Origin: Zelonia costaricensis
Lineage: Eukaryota; Euglenozoa; Kinetoplastea; Trypanosomatida; Trypanosomatidae
Assembly (NCBI GenBank): GCA_030849075.1
Contig: JASAOO010003330.1
Coordinates: forward strand, 1-42,081
Length of the DNA: 42,081 nucleotides
Direction of reading: 5' to 3'
Position 1 is the first letter of the stretch; the number at the start of each line of letters is the position of its first letter. Shown here in pieces: positions 1 through 9,036 of the stretch. Under the pieces are notes generated by a model, which searched no databases, was not told where the DNA came from, and saw only the letters and a list, made by a program, of their open reading frames with translations. Both the position numbers and the translations under genes were made by a program.

Positions 1-1416
1 CCCCCCCCCCTCCCCTTCCCTGCCCTCGCCTCTCCGCATCAATCTCCTCTCAAAAGAGGAAGAGAGTAGTGAACGAAAGAGTGGAGCGACAGGTGGCGTA
101 CGTCGACTCCGTGAGCTCGCCCTGCAACGCAGAGCTGCCCACTTGTGTCGATGCTTGTCCCTCTGTCTATGTATGCGTGTGTTGTGTCTGTGTGCGTTTT
201 CAATATCTAAAAAGCAAAGCAAATGGCGGGTGTGTAGGCCTGCGGTCTCGCTCGTCGCACAGGGAGAGAATGAGAACAGATGAGAAGGCGGAGGCGAAAC
301 AGGCGGGCCGAGGAAGGCCGGCGTGGTGTGGCTGACCCTGGCCGCGACGTGTGTGCGCAGAAGCTGGCGGAAACGTGGGAGCGGAGGGCTGGACGGAGTG
401 CGACAGGGTCGCAACAGCAGCTTCCTTTCCAACTATTATAGCTCGCTGACCTGTGGACTTTTGTGTCGCGTACGTGTGTGCGTGTGTGTACGTGTTTGCC
501 TTCCTTCTCTTCCCTTCCTTCAACTGCCTTGAGTGGCAGCTGCCGGTGTTCGTGTGTGTTCTTCTATTCCGAGAGCTCCGTTGCCGCTCCTCCACTTCAC
601 AATCGAATCGAAAAGAAACATGCTACGTGGTGTGCACTCGTACACACACACCATGACCTAGAGGGTGGACCTAGCGACGTGGCGATCGTGCGGACTACCG
701 TGGCACCCACTACCTGTTGTCTCCGCAGTGCGACAGCTCTCCCGTACGCTGGCCATCACTGGACGCCAAGGAGAGAGTCTCAACTCGTACCCCAGTGGCC
801 ATCAAGTTTCTGCGTACAGCCGCGCCAAGACGCGACCGCGTCGAGAGCGCATTGGCAATGCTGCAGCGGAACGTCTCACACACGTCTCAGACACCTGAAG
901 CACGACAACTCGTACCCACCTCTCGTACTCCGTTTCTTTCGCTTATTCACTTCTCCTTCCATCCGTCCTGGCTACGCCGCAGGGTGCTTCTCTTCTGTTT
1001 TTTTTTGTACGTCGACTGCTTCTCACGAGCGGCTTCGAGTTCTTGTTCTGTGGCGTGCTCCTCTACACGCCAACTCGCCTGCAGACTTCCAACACGGATC
1101 TTGGAAGGGGTTATCGGTATTGCCGCACCGCACGACACCTTCGGCATACGTCCACGCAGCCTCGAGGCGCACTCCTCTGCATAGCTTCTTATTTCTTGTG
1201 CAGGTGTGGGTGTGTGTGTGTGTTTTCTCACAAGACCCCAAAAGGCGTCACCCCCCTTCCCCCCTTTCCTCGCTCCTCCCTTTCCGCTTCTACGTTGGCA
1301 CCCGCTGCCCGTGCAGTGACCCCGCAGTCCCTAGCTCTCCTCCGTTTGGGGACTCCTCTCTCTCCTCTCCACTCCCTTCTCCGCCTGTTTCGCCGTCCGA
1401 ACACACATACACGCAC
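1..1416. other. Non-coding flank upstream of the first gene
   Basis: I see no supportable gene here. It opens with a C/T-rich block (1-50), then TG-rich sequence (170-200 and 470-510), then a more complex stretch (about 655-930) in which the 12-mer CAACTCGTACCC occurs twice (near 781 and 905). From about 1240 it becomes strongly pyrimidine-rich up to the splice acceptor of the next gene. Open frames crossing it start at non-ATG codons or have low-complexity translations. It is probably the 3' UTR of a gene to the left plus the intergenic spacer. Confidence 0.7.
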
Positions 1417-1418
1417 AG
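1417..1418 (+). promoter_or_regulatory. Candidate trans-splice acceptor AG for the E2-like gene
   Basis: This is the first AG after a long C/T tract (about 1336-1390). It lies 23 nt before the ATG at 1442. The site type is inferred from the trypanosomatid layout; no transcript was seen. Confidence 0.6.
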
Positions 1419-1441
1419 GAGCACACGAATACTCGCACGCC

Positions 1442-1942
1442 ATGTCGACGCGTTCCCTCCGGCGAGCCACCATGGACTTTGGTCGGCTGCAGGAGCACGC
1501 GAGCAAGGGCGCCGGCACCATTCTCTCCGCCCAGTGCGTCGACGCGCACGGCAAGCCCACCAACGGCGATTTGTTCCACTGGCGAGTACGTGTCATGCCG
1601 CCCGCCGACAGCCTCTACGCCGGTGCCTTCTACGACTTGCTGTTTGAACTGTCAAAGGACGAGTACCCCTTCAAGGCACCCACCGTCCGCGTTCTCACGA
1701 GCATCCTCAACCCCGCCGTCACCGCCGAGGGCCTCGTCTGCGAGGGGCTGCTGCAGAACGACAACTGGAAGCCGACCATCGGCGTGATCGACCTGGTGAC
1801 GCTTGTCGTGAATGCGGTGTTCGTGAACTTCAAGGACCTGCCCGCCGTCAACGAAAAGGCGGCCGAAGCATTCAGCTCGCGGACCCCGGAGGAGTTGAAG
1901 AAGCTGGTGCAGAGCATCCGAGCGGCGGACAAGAGCAAGTAA
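1442..1942 (+). CDS. Ubiquitin-conjugating enzyme E2-like protein with altered HPN motif
   Basis: The 166-residue product has the length and order of a bare UBC fold: an N-terminal helix, a DLFHW strand segment, a P..S.YAGA turn, a YPFKAPTV segment, a cysteine segment (GLVCEGLL, Cys100), then NWKP and a C-terminal helix with AVNEKAAEAF. E2 enzymes carry ubiquitin or a ubiquitin-like modifier as a thioester on this cysteine. The usual HPN tripeptide before the cysteine reads NPA here, so the oxyanion-stabilising Asn is missing. The cysteine and the W-K-P that follows are kept. The start at 1442 is preferred over an in-frame ATG at 1472 because RSLRR then completes helix 1 and it is the first ATG after the likely splice site. 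It could be a low-activity ubiquitin E2, an E2 for another modifier, or a structural partner. Confidence 0.82.
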   Translation: MSTRSLRRATMDFGRLQEHASKGAGTILSAQCVDAHGKPTNGDLFHWRVRVMPPADSLYAGAFYDLLFELSKDEYPFKAPTVRVLTSILNPAVTAEGLVCEGLLQNDNWKPTIGVIDLVTLVVNAVFVNFKDLPAVNEKAAEAFSSRTPEELKKLVQSIRAADKSK

Positions 1943-2503
1943 GGGGGGCGGAGGTCGGGCTGTTTGTGCCGGTTCATATTCGCTCTCGCTGCGCTTCTCA
2001 CTCTCTCTCTGCTTTTCTGTGACATCGACGAGGCGTATCGACTTCTGTTTTCAACAAAGCACACAAAAAAAAGTCCTCTGAGGGCGGCAGTTGTGTGCAC
2101 ATGGCGCCATGTAAAGAAAAGGGAAAAAAGAATTTGACTAAAGTGCTTGTGAGTGTTGGGCGCCACGCATTCTGCACCACACTTGTCGCTCTCTTCTTCT
2201 CGGCCTCCCACAAGCATCCATCGCTCAGGGTGTCTGCCGCAAAGGGACGTGGGCCGCTTCTTGGCCGCCTCCTGCAGAACGAGCGTGAGCCCGCCAGCGC
2301 GACGGAGGGCGAGTCGCGGTAGTACCAATGAACCGAACAAGGCACGCATGCAGCCGTGCATTTGGCTTCTCTAGCCCCAGTTGAAAACCGACGATACACA
2401 CACACACTCTCTCTATGCACGCGCGCGTTTTGCGACTGCCACGGCTTCCCACGTCTCCGCATCACGCCCAGAAGCACACGTCGCGTTGTTTGTTGCTGCT
2501 TTA

Positions 2504-2546
<43 letters not shown>

Positions 2547-2555
2547 CGCACCCGC
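1943..2555. other. Spacer between the E2-like and helicase genes
   Basis: A G-rich run begins directly after the stop codon (1943-1959). An A-rich stretch (about 2055-2145) follows, then moderately complex sequence, then a CA repeat just before the helicase splice acceptor. I see no gene. Confidence 0.7.
2508..2545. repeat. (CA)n microsatellite
   Basis: An uninterrupted CA dinucleotide run of about 19 units sits between a T-rich tract and the candidate splice acceptor of the helicase gene. Confidence 0.97.
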
Positions 2556-2557
2556 AG
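2556..2557 (+). promoter_or_regulatory. Candidate trans-splice acceptor AG for the helicase gene
   Basis: This is the first AG after the T-rich/CA block, in CCCGCAG. It lies 45 nt before the ATG at 2603 with no ATG in between. Confidence 0.5.
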
Positions 2558-2602
2558 CACCGGAGCACGCAGTGTGGGCACTGTTCTGCGGGGGTTGTCC
2601 TA

Positions 2603-5005
2603 ATGCTACCGGTCATGCCGAGCCTGCGCGCGGCGGCGTCGGCGGCGTCGACCTCCACGCGTTGGCTCTCACGGCATCGCGCACGGTGTGAACCTCTCCC
2701 ATGCACATCCGTGCTCACGGCGAGCCGCGGCGTCGTGCAGTCGCACCCGGGCGGTGGCAGCCGCGGCATCCTGGACCAGTGCGAAACGCGCCAGCTCGTC
2801 TCCCGCCTGCGGCGCAACCGTAACGGGAACTTCTACCGCTTTCGGCAGAAGCTCTGGCCGTCGCAGGAGGCGCTTGAAAAGGAGCTGACGGAGATTACGT
2901 ACAACCCGGTGGAGCAGCAGCCGCTGGCGTTGCTGCCCCAGCGGGAGGCACCGCGGCAGGTCTTCGCCTGCGAGGGCCGCGGCGGCACGGCGCTGCTGGA
3001 GGCGGTGGAGGCAGAGGCGCGACGGGACGCAAGCAGCTCCAGCGCCGCCAGTGGTGCCCCAACGGGTGACGACAGCAGAACATGCGGCAGCGAGCTGGCT
3101 GTGAGCAGGAGCGGCGCTGCGGGCAGCAGCACCGGAGAGCACGAGGAGGAGGACTTCATGGCAGCCCTCCTGCACGCCGATCAGTCCGTCAGCGGCAAAG
3201 TCATGACCGAGGCGGATGTCGAAGGCACCGTCCTGGCCTCGGCTCGCACGCGTGCGCGTCAGATTCTTGCCGACGACCTCACGTGCTATGGGGCGGCAGG
3301 GGCCACCGGCCTCGCCACGGCGCTGCGCACGCCGGCGACGTCGCAGGACGTGGCAGGCACGTCGTGGGCCGCGCTGGGCCTCGACGCCCCGCTCAGCGCC
3401 GCCGCGCAGGAGGTCTACGGCGCCTCGCCGACTCGCTTGCAGGCGCGGTTGCTGCCGGCGCTGCTCCACGAGGACCACAACGACGTCCTGTTCAACGGTG
3501 TGACGGGCAGCGGCAAGACCGCCGCGCTGCTCCTCGCGCTGCTGCAGGGCATCCGCAGCGAGGCAGCCGGCATGAACGTCCTTGTCGCGACCAACACCAT
3601 CAACGCGATGCGGCTACGCGACGCCGTCATGGCGCTCTGCCGGCGGGCTGGTGGCGGCACGCTCGTGGACCGGCCGTCGGAGGACTATTCGTGGCTGCTG
3701 CTTGGCACGTACCGAGAGGACTACGAGACGTACTACAAGCTCCTCCGACGAGGTCTGCACGGCCGCCACGGCCCGGCGCGCCTCTTCATCACGACCGCCG
3801 ACGTCATGTGCCAGCTGCTGTTTGAGAAAAAGATGGAGTTCGAGGACTTCGGCTACCTACGCCGCGTCTACGTGGACGACGTCGGGGCGCAGGTGCCGAT
3901 GCTGCCGGAGGAGGCACGAGTCGAGGCGGCGAAGGAGCGACTGCGCAACCCGTTGGCGGCGGAGCTGCTGCTCGGTACGCTGCACCAGCTGCCGGGGCCG
4001 CACGTCCGCTCCGTCCTGCAGCTCGGTCTCGTCTCCGCCGACGTGGACGGCAAGCTCAAGGACCACCTCCAGGCGCTTTGCATGAAGCCGGTGGCGCAGA
4101 CCACGGTGCTGTCCACGGTGCGTGTGCCGTCCACGGTGCACTGCCTCTTCTCCTTCTACGCCCTGACGGACACGGCGACGGCCACCGAAGATCGCCTCAG
4201 CCACCTCGTGCGCCTCGCCTGGAACGCGCGGGACACGATTCCTGGCCGCGCCGTCATCTTTGTGCCGGACACGGACGACTTGCTCGGCACGCGGCGGCGG
4301 CTGCGTGGTCTCGGCATGGACGTGAAGCTATTCTCCGAGGTATACAGTGACGGTGATTTCAAGAGCAGCTGGAAGTTCTTGCTCCTGAAGGAGTCCGAGG
4401 CGTTTGGCGTCGACCTGCCGCTGGTGTCGCACGTCTTCGTGCCGTTTGCGCCGACCTCGTGGCAGCGCTACCTGCACATGTGTGGGCGTGTAGGTCGCAT
4501 GGGCAACGTTGGGTGGGTCTACGTGGTAACAGACAAGCGAGAGGCCAAGACGGTGCGGCAGGTGGCCGATGCCCTTGCGGTAGACTTTTGCCACCACGTC
4601 ATTGACGACGCGCTCCGGCAGGTGCCGGCGGCGGACATGGAGCGGCTGACCAAGGCTCCGGAGTTGTACGGCATGGACCCGCAGTTCGCGGTGCGGCAGC
4701 ACTACGAGGTGCAAGCCGAAAACCCCGACATGAGCTACCGCAAGCGAGAGTTCTTCTCCAAGCCGGCGATCCAGCAGTTCCAGATGGAGGACTACACGTC
4801 CGTGCCGATCAAGCAGCGCCGCTTCGCCCACGCGCGGCAGCTGGCCCACGATGTGGAGCGTAACCCGGGTGTTGTACTTGATATGCGCCGCAAGGGCATG
4901 TTGGACGCACAGCTCCGCCCTACGCGCAAGCTTAAAAAGCTCATGGACGTCAAGACGCGCAAGCAGGCCCCAGACCCGTTTCAGCAGCAGAAGCGGCGGT
5001 TGTGA
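2603..5005 (+). CDS. Degenerate DEAD-box RNA helicase, probably mitochondrial
   Basis: The product has 800 residues. The N-terminus is rich in Arg, Ser and Ala and poor in acidic residues, like a mitochondrial presequence (inferred). The helicase core runs from about residue 275: a Q-motif-like PTRLQARLLPALL, a Walker A GVTGSGKT near residue 300, a motif II position reading VDDVG near residue 425 instead of DEAD, a motif V-like AFGVDLPLVSHV, and motif VI HMCGRVGR near residue 625. Known DEAD-box proteins unwind or remodel RNA with ATP. Here nucleotide binding should survive, but the catalytic Glu and last Asp of motif II are changed, so hydrolysis may be weak. The C-terminus is basic (ends KQAPDPFQQQKRRL), suggesting RNA contact. 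The start is the first ATG after the likely splice acceptor; a second ATG follows at 2615. A role in mitochondrial RNA processing or mitoribosome assembly is plausible but not shown. Confidence 0.82.
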   Translation: MLPVMPSLRAAASAASTSTRWLSRHRARCEPLPCTSVLTASRGVVQSHPGGGSRGILDQCETRQLVSRLRRNRNGNFYRFRQKLWPSQEALEKELTEITYNPVEQQPLALLPQREAPRQVFACEGRGGTALLEAVEAEARRDASSSSAASGAPTGDDSRTCGSELAVSRSGAAGSSTGEHEEEDFMAALLHADQSVSGKVMTEADVEGTVLASARTRARQILADDLTCYGAAGATGLATALRTPATSQDVAGTSWAALGLDAPLSAAAQEVYGASPTRLQARLLPALLHEDHNDVLFNGVTGSGKTAALLLALLQGIRSEAAGMNVLVATNTINAMRLRDAVMALCRRAGGGTLVDRPSEDYSWLLLGTYREDYETYYKLLRRGLHGRHGPARLFITTADVMCQLLFEKKMEFEDFGYLRRVYVDDVGAQVPMLPEEARVEAAKERLRNPLAAELLLGTLHQLPGPHVRSVLQLGLVSADVDGKLKDHLQALCMKPVAQTTVLSTVRVPSTVHCLFSFYALTDTATATEDRLSHLVRLAWNARDTIPGRAVIFVPDTDDLLGTRRRLRGLGMDVKLFSEVYSDGDFKSSWKFLLLKESEAFGVDLPLVSHVFVPFAPTSWQRYLHMCGRVGRMGNVGWVYVVTDKREAKTVRQVADALAVDFCHHVIDDALRQVPAADMERLTKAPELYGMDPQFAVRQHYEVQAENPDMSYRKREFFSKPAIQQFQMEDYTSVPIKQRRFAHARQLAHDVERNPGVVLDMRRKGMLDAQLRPTRKLKKLMDVKTRKQAPDPFQQQKRRL

Positions 5006-5685
5006 CGCGCTGCGCTTCGTGCAAGTGGCCTTCGTTTTGTGTGTGTGTGCGTGGGTGTACCGGCCGGTTAACTCGGTGTGCCCTTACACCTTTTTGTTTT
5101 CCTTTTCGTCTCTACGAGGCGCCTGTGCCGCCACATTTCACGCCTGCGGTGTTGCGCGTTTGCACACCATCTTCACACCCACGCGTTTAACGAAGCAAGT
5201 TTGACTAAAGGATCTATGAGTGGCTGGCGTGTAGCTGGAGGGTTGTGGGGAGCGGGGGATGTGTGAGTGTGTGTGTGTGGGTGGGGGGGGGGGGTGGCGA
5301 AGCGGAACGACGTACCAGGCGCCGTCCCCGAACAACCCAAAACGCGTTACGTCCTCAGCGGCGGCCGAGGCCAGACGAGCGCGAGGCTGGGGGATGGACT
5401 GGCGGTGCGGCAGGCTGCTGAGGTGCGGCGCCTCCTCCTCCTCGCCGGCGCGCACCTTGTGCCTGGGAGGCGTGGTCTCTCCACGGCCACTCCGTAATAG
5501 AGGGCGCCGCAACTCCTCCTCTGCTCACCCCCACTCTTCCCCTCTCCCCCTCCATCCACAACGTCCCAACGCTGTGTCTTGGTCGAATCCCTCGCCAAGC
5601 ACACAGTGCGACGCCTACGGAACAACTACTGCGATTTAACTGCCCCCCCCCCTCCCCTCCCCGCCTCCCCTCTCCCCTTTCTCAC
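5006..5685. other. Spacer between helicase and kinesin genes
   Basis: TG-rich sequence and a 12-base G run (5261-5294) lie about 250 nt after the helicase stop. A GC-richer middle part follows (5300-5500), then C/T-rich sequence from 5515 with a 12-base C run around 5643. I see no gene. Confidence 0.7.
5261..5294 (+). repeat. (TG)n followed by a poly-G run
   Basis: GTGTGAG(TG)n runs into twelve consecutive G residues at 5283-5294 on the sense strand. Confidence 0.9.
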
Positions 5686-5687
5686 AG
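5686..5687 (+). promoter_or_regulatory. Candidate trans-splice acceptor AG for the kinesin gene
   Basis: A textbook acceptor: a C/T tract of over 35 nt ends in TTTCTCACAG. The ATG follows 7 nt later, so the 5' UTR after the spliced leader would be very short. Confidence 0.75.
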
Positions 5688-5694
5688 CCCACAA

Positions 5695-8600
5695 ATGGAG
5701 GGTTTGCGCGAGGCAAATGCGGGCCCACCACGACCCCGCGAGGCGTGGACAGAGCATCAGACCGCCCCAGGCGCGCTGACCACATCAGGGCCGCACCTGG
5801 CCCCCGCCACTGTGGCGGCGGCCGTACCGGCCACGGAGAGGGCCGCAGTGAAATCGACGTCGAAGGAGGGCAAGTCGTACTTTGGGCGCATCCGCGTGCT
5901 GGTGCGCTGCCGCCCGCTGCAGCCCGGCATCGAGACGGACCACACCAACGAGCGCATACACATCGACGGCGACGAGGTGCTCGTCTGCGACAAGGCGAAA
6001 CTACACGAGGGCCGCTCGTACCGCTTCGACCGCGTGCTGCCACCGGAGGCGGATCAGGTAACAGTGTTTGCCGAGGTCGCGCCGCTGGTGGAGCATGTGC
6101 TGGACGGCTTCCACGCCACCGTCTTCGCGTATGGACAAACAGGCAGCGGCAAGACCTTCACCATGGACGGGCTGCGCTATGCCTCGAGCTCGCAGCAGCA
6201 GCAGCAGCAGCGCAAGGTAATGCTGGTTCCCGACGTGGAGGGGACGGCGGTGCAGCAGCACGGCATCATGCCGCGCGTGATTCAGCTCCTCTTTGATCGG
6301 GCCCGCGAGCGGCAGCGTGCGAGCGGCGTGGAGAGCGGGGACCCGCTCGACCTGGACTCTACGAGCGGCAACGACGATGACGGCGTCGAGTACACGTTTC
6401 GCTGCAGCTACTATCAGATCTACAACGAGAAGATTGCGGACCTGCTGCGCGCAACTGGCCCAGGCGCTCCTGCCACGGACTCGGGCCCCGCCGCGATGGG
6501 CACTGGTGCGGCAAAGCTGAGGGATGACGCACGCAACCGCAAAGGCGTGGACGCGAGCGACCTGCGTGTGCGGTGGCACAAGGGCGACGTCTTCAAGGTG
6601 GAGAACCTTTTTGTGTGCTCGTGCGGGACGCCGGACGAGATGCGGGCGATGCTGTTCAGCGGCATCCAGCACAAGGTCGTCAGCAGTCATCTGATGAACC
6701 AGCAGTCCTCGCGCTCGCACTGCGTCTTCACGATCTACGTCGAGCGCCGCGCCCGCCGCAACGGTGAGCTTCTCAGCAAGGCGGAGCTGTCGCTTGTCGA
6801 CTTGGCCGGCTCGGAGAAGATTGGCCTGCTGTCGCACAACCCCACGGCGAAGCTCGTCAAGGAGTCGATTGACATCAACACGTCCCTGCTAGCCCTCGGC
6901 AAAGTGATCACGGCGCTCAGCAACGGCGCCGGCAAGGCCGCGACGGCGGCGCAGAAGAGCAAAAAGATGTTCGACTTCGGTGGCCGCCACGTCGGCGGCG
7001 CGGGTGCGGCGTCTTCGGGCGCGGGCCACATCCCGTACCGCGACAGCAAACTGACGATGCTGCTCAAGCACGCGCTCGGCGGCAACTCGCTGACCACCAT
7101 GATTGCGTGCATCAGCCCATCGGACCGCTACGTCGAAGAGACTACGTCGACACTGCTGTACGCCGGCCGCGCCAAGAATATCCGCAATGCGCCGCACGTC
7201 AACGAAGACGCCACAACAGCGTTGATACGGCAACTGCGGGAGGAGATTGCGCAGCTGAAGGCGGAGCTGGGCTACTACCGCGAGATGGCCGCCAAGACTC
7301 TTGTCGACCGCGAGGCGCATGCGACGCTCTGTGGCCGCTGCGGCGGTGCCGCGAACGGCGTCGCGTCACCTGAGGCCTCCTTGACCTCGTCACCACTTCC
7401 CCTGCCTGCGGCCGCCAAAAAGGGCGGCGCCCAGTTCAACGCAGCGGCGAACGTTGCCAGCGGTGAGGTGGATCAGCTGGCCGACTCACTCGTCGCCGCG
7501 TGTGAGATGCTGAAGAAACTCATGCAGGTCAACGCGCAGCTGCGCGAGGCGTACGACGCGGTGCGGGACGTGCAGGAGGCGGCGGAGCGCCGCGAGGCGG
7601 AGCTAAACAGCGAGAACCTGGCGCTGCGGGAGAGGCTGTCGGTGCTGGAGACGATTGTGCTGCAGGAGGAAGAGAATGCGCACGACGGAGAAGGGGAAGG
7701 AGAAGCCGCAGAGGAGGCGGAGCGGCCGCAGCCGGGGTCGAAGAGCGCAGCTCGGCACCGGAGTCCGTCCCTGAAGCACGCGCTGCATGCAGCGAAGGAG
7801 TCGGCAGCCGCGGCTGCGGCGAGTCTGCGCAGCGGAAAGCAGACTTCCAGGAGCGATGTCGTTAGTCGGAGTGCCGCTGGGCACACGCTGTCAACTCCCT
7901 CTGCTACCCCCACCGCGTCTCGTGTAGGAGGTGATGCAACCAGGAGCGCCGCTGGCACCTCGCTTTCTCGCCAGTACTCGTCTACTGGGGAACTCTACAC
8001 GGCCTCCAGCCAGAGCTCTTTCCACCAGCAGCAACAGCCGCTGTACAGCTCTCCGTCGTCGCACACACTCGCGCAAACGCCACCGGTGCGCACGGTGGCG
8101 GTGGGCGAGTCGACCGTCGTGGAGAAGATGCCGGCCGTCCTGCGCGGCGCGCAGACGGGCCTGTCGCCAGCGTTCAAACGCGGCGGCGCCGACGACCCCG
8201 ACCAGCGCCACGGGCACCGGAAAAAGAAGACCCTCAAGCACAAGAAGAAGCCCACGGCGCTGGCCCGCCGACTGCGCGAGTACGAGGAGCGCTACCGCGT
8301 CCCGCACCAGACAGAAACGTACGCGGACTACTACCAGCAGTCATCCAGGAGCGGGCCGGCCGCAGCGTCGACCGCGCCGCCTTCCACGGTACTCGTCGTG
8401 CCCGGTGCGCCGCCGATACGCGCATCAGAGCCGGCCGCCCCGTACGTCACGGCCGCGCTGCAGGAGATGAAGTCGACGGTCGCGAAGCTGCCCAAGGTCG
8501 TGGTGCCTGAGTTCGTGCCCGTCTCGCTGCTGAAGCCGGGCATGTTTGGTGCACTTGCATTCGGCGGCACGGAGGCCGACAAGGCCACCTTCGAGCAGAA

Positions 8601-9036
8601 CCGCAGCGCCCGCGAGACCCGTCTGAGGGCGCTGCAGCAGCGGCAGCAGGACCTTTACCGCCAGGTTCACCAGGCCGTGCAAGGCCGGCGAGACGGTGGT
8701 TCGGAGAGTGCGACGCGCGATGACGCGGCGCCGACTTACCCGCCAGCCGCACAAGCCTCCATTTACGCGCCGCAGTCGAAGTCTGTGCGCGGCAGCAGCC
8801 GGGGCGAGGGTGCGGGTGCGGGTGCGGGTGCGGGTGGCGCACACGACCCACTCGGCGGTAGTGGTGTAGCAGCACACAGCCCGTACGGCTCCAGCACGGC
8901 AGCCTCACTGGCCTCGGCTGCCGGCAACCGCAGCACGACGGCCTCCTTCCGTGAACCGGCAACGCGGCCACGGCCGGCAGCGTCACCGTCAGACAGCATG
9001 GCGCGGCTCATGGAGTACCTGGAGCGGAATAAGTGA
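5695..9036 (+). CDS. Kinesin with N-terminal motor domain
   Basis: The product has 1113 residues. After a roughly 60-residue leader the motor domain runs about residues 62-502. It has RIRVLVRCRP, P-loop GQTGSGKT at 147-154, switch I NQQSSRSH at 335-342, switch II LVDLAGSE at 367-374, then DINTSLLALGKVI, YRDSKLTMLL and YAGRAKNIRN. The motor is longer than the usual 330-350 residues because of inserts: a Gln run after the P-loop (167-172), acidic Gly/Asp-rich segments near 205-285, and a Gly/Ala/Lys segment near 405-445. A neck-like coiled coil follows (about 508-535), then a longer one (about 590-660). The tail is mostly disordered, with a basic KKKTLKHKKK patch and a Gly-Ala hexanucleotide repeat (8809-8836). 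All nucleotide-binding motifs are intact, so it should be an active plus-end-type, microtubule-dependent ATPase. I cannot place it in a subfamily. Confidence 0.97.
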   Translation: MEGLREANAGPPRPREAWTEHQTAPGALTTSGPHLAPATVAAAVPATERAAVKSTSKEGKSYFGRIRVLVRCRPLQPGIETDHTNERIHIDGDEVLVCDKAKLHEGRSYRFDRVLPPEADQVTVFAEVAPLVEHVLDGFHATVFAYGQTGSGKTFTMDGLRYASSSQQQQQQRKVMLVPDVEGTAVQQHGIMPRVIQLLFDRARERQRASGVESGDPLDLDSTSGNDDDGVEYTFRCSYYQIYNEKIADLLRATGPGAPATDSGPAAMGTGAAKLRDDARNRKGVDASDLRVRWHKGDVFKVENLFVCSCGTPDEMRAMLFSGIQHKVVSSHLMNQQSSRSHCVFTIYVERRARRNGELLSKAELSLVDLAGSEKIGLLSHNPTAKLVKESIDINTSLLALGKVITALSNGAGKAATAAQKSKKMFDFGGRHVGGAGAASSGAGHIPYRDSKLTMLLKHALGGNSLTTMIACISPSDRYVEETTSTLLYAGRAKNIRNAPHVNEDATTALIRQLREEIAQLKAELGYYREMAAKTLVDREAHATLCGRCGGAANGVASPEASLTSSPLPLPAAAKKGGAQFNAAANVASGEVDQLADSLVAACEMLKKLMQVNAQLREAYDAVRDVQEAAERREAELNSENLALRERLSVLETIVLQEEENAHDGEGEGEAAEEAERPQPGSKSAARHRSPSLKHALHAAKESAAAAAASLRSGKQTSRSDVVSRSAAGHTLSTPSATPTASRVGGDATRSAAGTSLSRQYSSTGELYTASSQSSFHQQQQPLYSSPSSHTLAQTPPVRTVAVGESTVVEKMPAVLRGAQTGLSPAFKRGGADDPDQRHGHRKKKTLKHKKKPTALARRLREYEERYRVPHQTETYADYYQQSSRSGPAAASTAPPSTVLVVPGAPPIRASEPAAPYVTAALQEMKSTVAKLPKVVVPEFVPVSLLKPGMFGALAFGGTEADKATFEQNRSARETRLRALQQRQQDLYRQVHQAVQGRRDGGSESATRDDAAPTYPPAAQASIYAPQSKSVRGSSRGEGAGAGAGAGGAHDPLGGSGVAAHSPYGSSTAASLASAAGNRSTTASFREPATRPRPAASPSDSMARLMEYLERNK
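6193..6210 (+). repeat. (CAG)6 run coding for polyglutamine in the kinesin motor
   Basis: Six CAG codons in frame code for Gln167-Gln172, inside the loop just after the P-loop helix. Length may vary between strains. Confidence 0.9.
8809..8836 (+). repeat. (GGTGCG)n hexanucleotide repeat in the kinesin tail
   Basis: A tandem GGTGCG repeat codes for an alternating Gly-Ala stretch in the disordered C-terminal tail. Confidence 0.85.

Noticed and set aside
463..1647. Long open frame of 394 codons overlapping the E2-like gene
   Set aside because: Its translation is low-complexity Ser/Pro/Arg/Cys without domain signals, it crosses the likely splice acceptor, and the overlapping part is a frame shadow of the E2-like gene.
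2133..5210. The 11-mer TTTGACTAAAG at 2133-2143 and 5200-5210, each about 190-195 nt after a stop codon
   Set aside because: The matching distance is curious, but many shared 11-mers are expected by chance in 42 kb and no third copy was seen at a comparable place.
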